42,500 nucleotides of DNA from the NCBI GenBank assembly GCA_963170055.1, contig CAUJGJ010000397.1, forward strand, positions 12,963,002 through 13,005,501. The letters are read 5' to 3'. The stretch comes from Halisarca cf. caerulea. Taxonomy: Eukaryota; Porifera; Demospongiae; Chondrillida; Halisarcidae. Positions 1 to 42,500 of this stretch are shown piece by piece. The stretch's first letter is position 1; every line of letters begins with the position of its first letter. Both the position numbers and the translations under genes were made by a program. The notes under the pieces were generated by a model that searched no databases, was not told the DNA's origin, and saw only the letters and a list, made by a program, of their open reading frames with translations.

Positions 1-9757
<9,757 letters not shown>

Positions 9758-9788
9758 TCTTGTGAGTTGCTCATGCATACTTTGTGTG

Positions 9789-9860
<72 letters not shown>

Positions 9861-9990
9861 ATATGTTTATGTGTGCATGTGTGGTATGTGTTTGTGTTTG
9901 CATGTGTGGGTGTTTATGTATTTGTGTGTTTGTTTGTGGGTGTGTATGTGTGTGTGTGTCTGAGTGTGTGTCTGTGTGTGCGTGTGGACA
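9789..9990 (+). repeat. (GT)n array in importin 3' region
   Basis: It begins about 30 bp after the stop codon. About 70 bp are pure GT, followed by GTTTGT/GTATGT variants. It probably lies in the 3' UTR or the immediate flank. Confidence 0.95.
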
Positions 9991-11330
9991 GTATGTGCAT
10001 GTTTGTATATACATATGTGCTTTCGTAATTCTTGCAATCTTATTCTCTGTGCATTTCTCTCGTTCCCATTCTGTAGATCTCGGGTGAAGAGTGTGTGGGA
10101 GAGAGGAGAGAACCGACTGCCGTGATCCACCTCATATTCAACACAATCATGCTTAATTTACAACGTCTGCAGTACAGGAACGAGAGCGCGAGAGGAGAGC
10201 GTGGGCTATGAGCTCAAACACACGAGTCCAACAAGTCACAAAACTATGAGTTAGCATTTTTTTCCTTTTTCTCCAGTTTTTCTTTGAAACTGTAGAAACG
10301 TAATCTGTTGTATATGTACATACATTCAAAGTGAGATCTAGTTACATCACACGACAATTATGGAGAGTATTGTGAAGGTTGTTATGTTTGCGAGAGTGTT
10401 GACAGTACAATTTAATGAATGTGAGTGTTCATCTGTTGATTGATTATCCAGCGAAAACCTCTTAAACAACAATCTCCGAAACTTTATATAGCAGACTGGT
10501 TTTGTGGGACCAAATACGTATTATGTATAGTTTGCTGTGCATATAAAATAGCTTCTGAATAGTGTAACCATTGAGACTTATAACTTCAATATAATTGCAA
10601 AATGTCTGTTATGGAGAGGTTCGGATCCAGCTAATGAAGTGACCAGCGTGCTACCATGGGGTACTAGCTGTATATAGGACTCACAAGAGGTTCAAAACAG
10701 ATCTACACGTGTGCATGTACGTATATATGTATACGTATGCATGCATGTGCAGAGAAACAGACCACAAAACATGCAGTCCAGTTAAACCTATGTATATGGT
10801 GACCTGGCCACTCTTCTAGCTAGAGTGCTGCATATATAATAGTGTATTATATGCAATTTATGCATGCATGATCATGTCAATTGGATAATATATATGCATG
10901 ATCATGAGAGCTATTATGATGCATGCGACCATGTACGTAGTTCTCGATCATGCAACATAGTAATTATATATATTTATATCAAATTATAATGCATCGATCA
11001 TGTACTTGAGATCCACCCTTGACAGTACATGGCGCGAATCTGTACATGGCCCCCCTATTTTTTGCAACTTATATAATATTATACATAATATTCTTAATAT
11101 AAATCAGAATTTAATTCGTAATAAAATAAAGGTATAATTTTGAGAACAAAAATGCATGAGTGAATATATAGGCATGAGATCATGCAGAAGGGTATAGCGA
11201 ATGATCGACTATAATATTATGATCAATCACCAATTATTTATAAGTAAAGTTAATGTACAATATTGGAGACCGGCCCGCATATATATGGCTATATAAACGA
11301 TTGAGCATATAGGACTACACATATTCTATT
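9991..11330. other. Intergenic / importin 3' flank
   Basis: No gene was seen. The DNA is AT-rich, dense in CATGCATG and GATCATG words. The importin 3' UTR probably ends somewhere in the first kilobase; no polyadenylation signal stands out. Confidence 0.4.
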
Positions 11331-11334
11331 ATAC

Positions 11335-11570
11335 ATGAACCTATAGACGGGTATATAGGGCTAAACAGAGTTTAGTTGGACTACATGCATGAGTGCACAT
11401 TGTGCAAATTCCTACATCCTGTAGCACCTGCGTACAATATGCTGCAGCTGCACGTGCGGGATCTATTATTATATATTATATAGGAATTTGCACATTGCAT
11501 GTGCACTCGAGCTCAGTCCAACTAAACTCGATCTGTTTAGATCACTATACCCGTCTAGCTCCATGTATGT
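11335..11570. mobile_element. Long imperfect palindrome (MITE-like hairpin)
   Basis: The left arm 11346-11416 (GACGGGTATA, TAGTTGGACT, GCACAT, GCAAATTCCTA) is mirrored at 11480-11557 (TAGGAATTTGCACAT, AGTCCAACTAAAC, TATACCCGTC). The spacer is about 60 bp. No coding sequence was found. Confidence 0.7.
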
Positions 11571-11725
11571 GTAGCCCGATATCGTCTAGCCTAATGCCTG
11601 TCTTGCCCTTTGCCCACGTGCACCCAGCTCTATACGTAAATACCTGTTTTGCAACTTACCTTTGTTCCAATTTTTTGGGGGGATCCTTTTTTGATAAAGC
11701 CTTTTAGCACGATTCTGTGTCAATC

Positions 11726-11806
11726 TAGTCAAGCAGCTCAACCCAACCTTCGTTAATTCCCGCCCCCGCATGCAATTAACGAAAGTTGGGTCGAGCTGCT
11801 AGACTA
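11726..11806. mobile_element. 81-bp TAGTC-ended MITE with 8/9-bp target duplication
   Basis: The element is a hairpin from TAGTCAAGCAGCTCAACCCA to its inverse ending GCTGCTAGACTA. Flanks are GTGTCAATC (11717-11725) and ATGTCAATC (11807-11815). Confidence 0.75.
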
Positions 11807-11815
11807 ATGTCAATC

Positions 11816-13046
11816 CTACCATGGCATTCTTTTAATTTCCCATTTTTTAAATGTTTTTTATGCACCCTTTATATATCGCATGGATCCATGTGAGTGGTAT
11901 GCATCGTGATCATGCATGCATGAATTTTAATTAATAATTTAAATGCAGTAAGATTCAGTTGCAACATGCATGCGTGTCTGATCGATGATATCCTGCTCAA
12001 GGCTACATGGCTTATTATGGGGGTGGCTCCAAGCAGTTTGTACAGCTGCGCATTGTTTTGAATCCTTTGCACAAAGGAAGCCTCTAGAGCCAACCTCTGG
12101 ACTAGATCTATAGACAAGTTAACAAATGACGTCATATTTCGCACGTAATGCTTTCTGTTGGCCAAAAAATTGGCACAATATACATATACTGACACGGTTT
12201 TCAATATTCTTGTTTCGTGGTGTGCATGTGTTAGTTGAGGGAATTCTCAGTAATCTGCCATTTATTACTTTATACTTTATGGCATATCAACAATCTGCTA
12301 TATATTACTTTAGCTTTCATCCTGCAAGAAGACTGTCTGTACACGATTCATCTTACTTTCATTCATGTTATCTTCTTTTGGGGGGGGGGGGGGGATTTTT
12401 ATATCAAACATTCTATATTGAGGAATTATCATTATTCATTGAGTCAATATGTTGGATTCGCACTTCCAGGATTACAATGAGGTCCGCCGGCGAGAAGTTC
12501 TATTTGCTTGGGGTCTGTATTTTAGGCTTATTGGGTATCCGAAAGTCCGCATTTTAGAGTGTTAATCATATATCCTTTGTATGCATGGGTCAGCGTCCGT
12601 GCGGATGGTCCGCAAAATAAAAAGTACCGTTAAATGGTACAATACTCCCACCATACTCTGCTTGAGAGGACATCGATCTCAGCATGGACGCCCTGACAGG
12701 AGTGAACAATGGCGTGCAACAGATCTAGACAAGATTGTGGCCACTACTGAGAGACACATCTAACTATACAGGATATTAGACAATGCATTGTGTTAGGTCT
12801 TATACATAGATCTATATGAGGAATAATTAATTAGAAACAAAGCATACGCCAATACACAGACGCCGGCATTGTATATTAATCAAAAAAGGCAAGAATGAAC
12901 TATTGGCCGGATTACATAGATCTATATGGTATTTATTAGCATGTATTGTTATAGTAAAAAGAAAAAATTGTAATCTGGGACAAAATGTCTTATATTATTA
13001 GTGATTTACGCCAAAATGCGTGGGCGCCCAGATCGGACTTCCCCTA
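11816..13046. other. Intergenic DNA upstream of the CARD gene
   Basis: No gene was seen. It contains a G15 run (12380-12394) and two copies of ACATAGATCTATATG (about 12805 and 12915). The promoter of the CARD gene is expected near the right end, but no TATA box stands out. Confidence 0.4.
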
Positions 13047-13055
13047 CCGACGCAA

Positions 13056-13147
13056 TAGTCTGGCGTAGCCGACCCAATTCTCGCTCGGCCATTTTCGGGG
13101 ATTGACGTGACCGGGCGAGCGAGAATTGGGTCGGCTACGCCATACTA
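13056..13147. mobile_element. TAGTCT-ended hairpin MITE in the CARD gene 5' region
   Basis: A perfect 27-bp inverted repeat (13061-13087 and 13116-13142) with a 28-bp loop, ending TAGTCT...ATACTA. CGCAA is repeated on both flanks. It ends 30 bp before the start codon at 13178, so it overlaps the likely 5' UTR or promoter. Confidence 0.75.
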
Positions 13148-13177
13148 CGCAATTATAGCTACACCCTCTCCTCCAAA

Positions 13178-38642
<25,465 letters not shown>

Positions 38643-38967
38643 GTAGATCACAAGTACAGAACTGTTGTTGCCAATACCATTGTGCATGCTCTGGTTGACA
38701 TCTCTCCTCCACACACACACATGCATGCATATTGAGTAGTGCAGAACTGCATGACCATTAGTTGAGAATTTACATGATTGCACTCTGCGCATGTAAGAGT
38801 TCAATATGGACGTTGACGACTATATAGCATAATAAGTTGCATGCATTATATGACGTATATATACGCATATACCTCACTTATCCACATGCATATGTATGTG
38901 CACCTCAAATGCATGTCCAGTTCCCTCACCTTAATTCGATCTGCAGTACATACTATAATTATATTGG

Positions 38968-38973
38968 AATAAA
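38968..38973 (+). promoter_or_regulatory. Candidate polyadenylation signal of the CARD gene
   Basis: AATAAA about 325 bp after the stop codon; the first perfect hexamer I noticed downstream. The cleavage site is unknown. Confidence 0.4.
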
Positions 38974-40463
38974 TCTGAAATAATCCTGCTGTACACTATT
39001 ATACTACTGCTCCCTCATTTATCCAGTTCCCTCGATCATGCACTTTATCCGCAATTGCAATTTCATCCAACGGATGCATGCATGTGTGCAGATATACGTA
39101 AGTGATCGAGCTCTCACCATATATATCTATTTCTATATCTATATATATCTATATCTATATCTATCTATATAAAATATAATATATATATATATGTAAACAG
39201 GGAAGTAGGGAATCGCATTAGGAGAGTGACTGGAGATCCACTTGCCTTCACATATTTGATGCAAAGAATTTCTGTTGCAATTCAGCGGGGCAACGCCATG
39301 TCCATTATGGGTTCAATGACCCTCGATTACACCCCACCTTGATTGGTGGTATACATTTTTGGAACTTTCATGCATGCATTCTATTGATTAATTAGGCCTT
39401 GTATGTAATCATTTTTGTTTCTTTCATTTTGTGTTGTCTGTAATAATAATCTGTGTTTAGTAATTTCCGTTTGTGCTTGTGACTAGTATACTATTATAAT
39501 ATTAATTATCTATGTATCATGTGTTTAATTTTGTTGTACACACCTGTTGTTTTTGTCTATATATATAATAAATATAATACATATTATAAATAAATTCTAT
39601 CTATCTATATATAGATGCAGTCCGTGACCATGCAGGGGTATATATATTATATTAAATAGTTATAATAGTATATAGCACTTATTATGATCTAACTTAGCTT
39701 GCATGCATGCATGAGTGCATGTGCGCATGCAAATGGCTGTGTGTGTGTTTGGGTGAATATAATACGCATACGTGCACATGCATGTACCCTATAGCTATAT
39801 AGAATATAATAAATAATATGCATGCTGTATGCATGTATATGCATGCATGCAGTCCCTCAAGTCATATATATTATAAGTTATAAAACAATTATTAAATTCT
39901 GCAATTTATTTCTGGACGTCCTCTTGACAGCAGACAACAACATACTTGATCACGATCGAGTTACATGCACAGATCTAAGAATTTTTATAATTATATAATC
40001 ACTACGTTGTACATGACTTCTATCTTCCCCTCTCTTGGACCGTCTCCCCTGCAATTACATCAACTGAGATCTACAGAGAGGACAGATTTCCATGTGTTGT
40101 ATGTCAGATATAACATTCCAACATAACATAATATTATATAATTTGTATTAATCTATAGTTATTGCGATTTTCCTGTAATGAAGTTTGAGTGCTGGGTAAG
40201 TTGGGATGCTGGAGTAATTCAGGACAAGACTTTTACTTCTGCTATGGTTAAGCTGCCAAGACATACTTGCCTCTGCTAAACTCCCAACTCATATGGAGAC
40301 AACACTGAAAGAGATAATGTGTTTACCTTGGGGTTGACACTGCTGACCTAAACGTCTTTAGTAATGGTACATGACTAATAACCTTCTTGGTTCAGATAAA
40401 AACATTGGAATATGTGGTCAATTATATATTTCACATATAACGACCATTTTAAAGTCAGATATT
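38974..40463. other. Intergenic DNA between convergent genes
   Basis: AT-rich and dense in GCATGCATG and TATC/TATA runs (39115-39190). Apart from the retroelement fragment at 39193-39342, no gene was seen. Confidence 0.45.
39193..39342 (+). pseudogene. Fragment of a retroelement-like ORF, C-terminal end
   Basis: A 49-codon open stretch reads EVGNRIRRVTGDPLAFTYL and MQRISVAIQRGNAMSIMG, then stops. This resembles the tail of uncharacterised reverse-transcriptase proteins common in invertebrate genomes, where Q.L..AIQRGNA is a recurring motif. That recall is from memory. It lies between TATC-rich tracts, which may be target-site remnants. Confidence 0.45.
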
Positions 40464-40688
<225 letters not shown>

Positions 40689-40819
40689 ACTAAAACTTAC
40701 TGCACTAGTTCTTAGCCATAATCCTGGCCAGGGACCAAACACACATGCACAGATTGTGTGGGTCTCAAATATTGGCAGTAACTTTCCTTGGACATTTCTG
40801 TTAGCTTTAAATTGTACAA

Positions 40820-42242
<1,423 letters not shown>

Positions 42243-42500
42243 CTATGGAAAGGTAATAACATAAATATTCAATATTGTTTTCCAATATATTCAAATATTC
42301 AACAATCAATATAAATATTAAACATTGTAAGCACTTTCTCAATTATTTTATTTGTTCATTTACTTGTTATAAACCATCCATTGTTAACAAATAACCACAT
42401 TTATGTTCTATATATATTATGTGTGCAGATGAAGTTGGCATGAGGGCTACAAGTATCCCACACTAGTTATATCCTATATCCTGAGGGCTGCAACCCACCT
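42243..42500 (-). other. Upstream intron of the importin-like copy
   Basis: AT-rich, with AATATTCAATAT-type text similar to the importin intron at 190-260. No further exon was seen before the window ends. Confidence 0.4.

Noticed and set aside
12126..12557. 143-codon open frame with hydrophobic stretches
   Set aside because: It runs through a G15 homopolymer, which gives a glycine run; no family resemblance and no splice or promoter context.

Overview
The window is animal nuclear DNA. Genes are split into short exons (30-322 bp) with canonical GT/AG borders. Introns are full of (CA)n/(GT)n microsatellites, minisatellites and nested transposons. The gene content (importin-beta and a CARD/SH2-like signalling protein) fits a metazoan. 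CATGCATG- and TACGTACG-rich intergenic DNA and the divergence from vertebrate importin suggest an early-branching invertebrate; a sponge is my best guess, but nothing here proves it.

Layout. (1) 1-9757, plus strand: 12 exons covering the C-terminal 471 residues of importin subunit beta-1 (KPNB1 orthologue); the 5' half lies outside the window. (2) 9758-13177: 3'-flanking and intergenic DNA with a long GT tract and hairpin/MITE elements. (3) 13178-38642, plus strand: a 19-exon gene I reconstructed by matching splice phases. It gives one frame of exactly 810 codons (809 residues): a death-fold (CARD-like) domain, a helical linker, a clear CARD, a long coiled coil and a C-terminal SH2-like domain. 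The SH2-like domain lacks both phosphotyrosine-contacting arginines. Its first intron holds a triple nest: a foldback element inside a CR1/L2/Jockey-type LINE inside a TTAA-flanked piggyBac-like element. Other introns hold 16-bp, 24-bp, 23/25-bp and 123-bp tandem arrays. (4) 38643-40819: AT-rich intergenic DNA with a retroelement fragment and a CA array. (5) 40820-42242, minus strand: three exons of a second, divergent importin-beta copy, converging on the CARD gene. It has lost one exon, and a shifted acceptor keeps the frame.

Functional reading. The importin gene encodes the HEAT-repeat carrier for nuclear import. The CARD-CARD-coiled-coil-SH2-like protein has the build of an innate-immune or apoptosis adaptor: CARD for assembly, coiled coil for oligomerisation, SH2-like module for docking. 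The architecture is seen in the sequence; the role is inferred. It is the best candidate here for an undescribed system.

A recurrent pattern is that tandem repeats begin at, or within about 60 nt of, 5' splice sites: GT arrays, and minisatellites whose unit resembles the donor region. CA arrays tend to lie 30-60 nt upstream of acceptors. All exon models come from reading splice signals and phase by eye, without transcript data.
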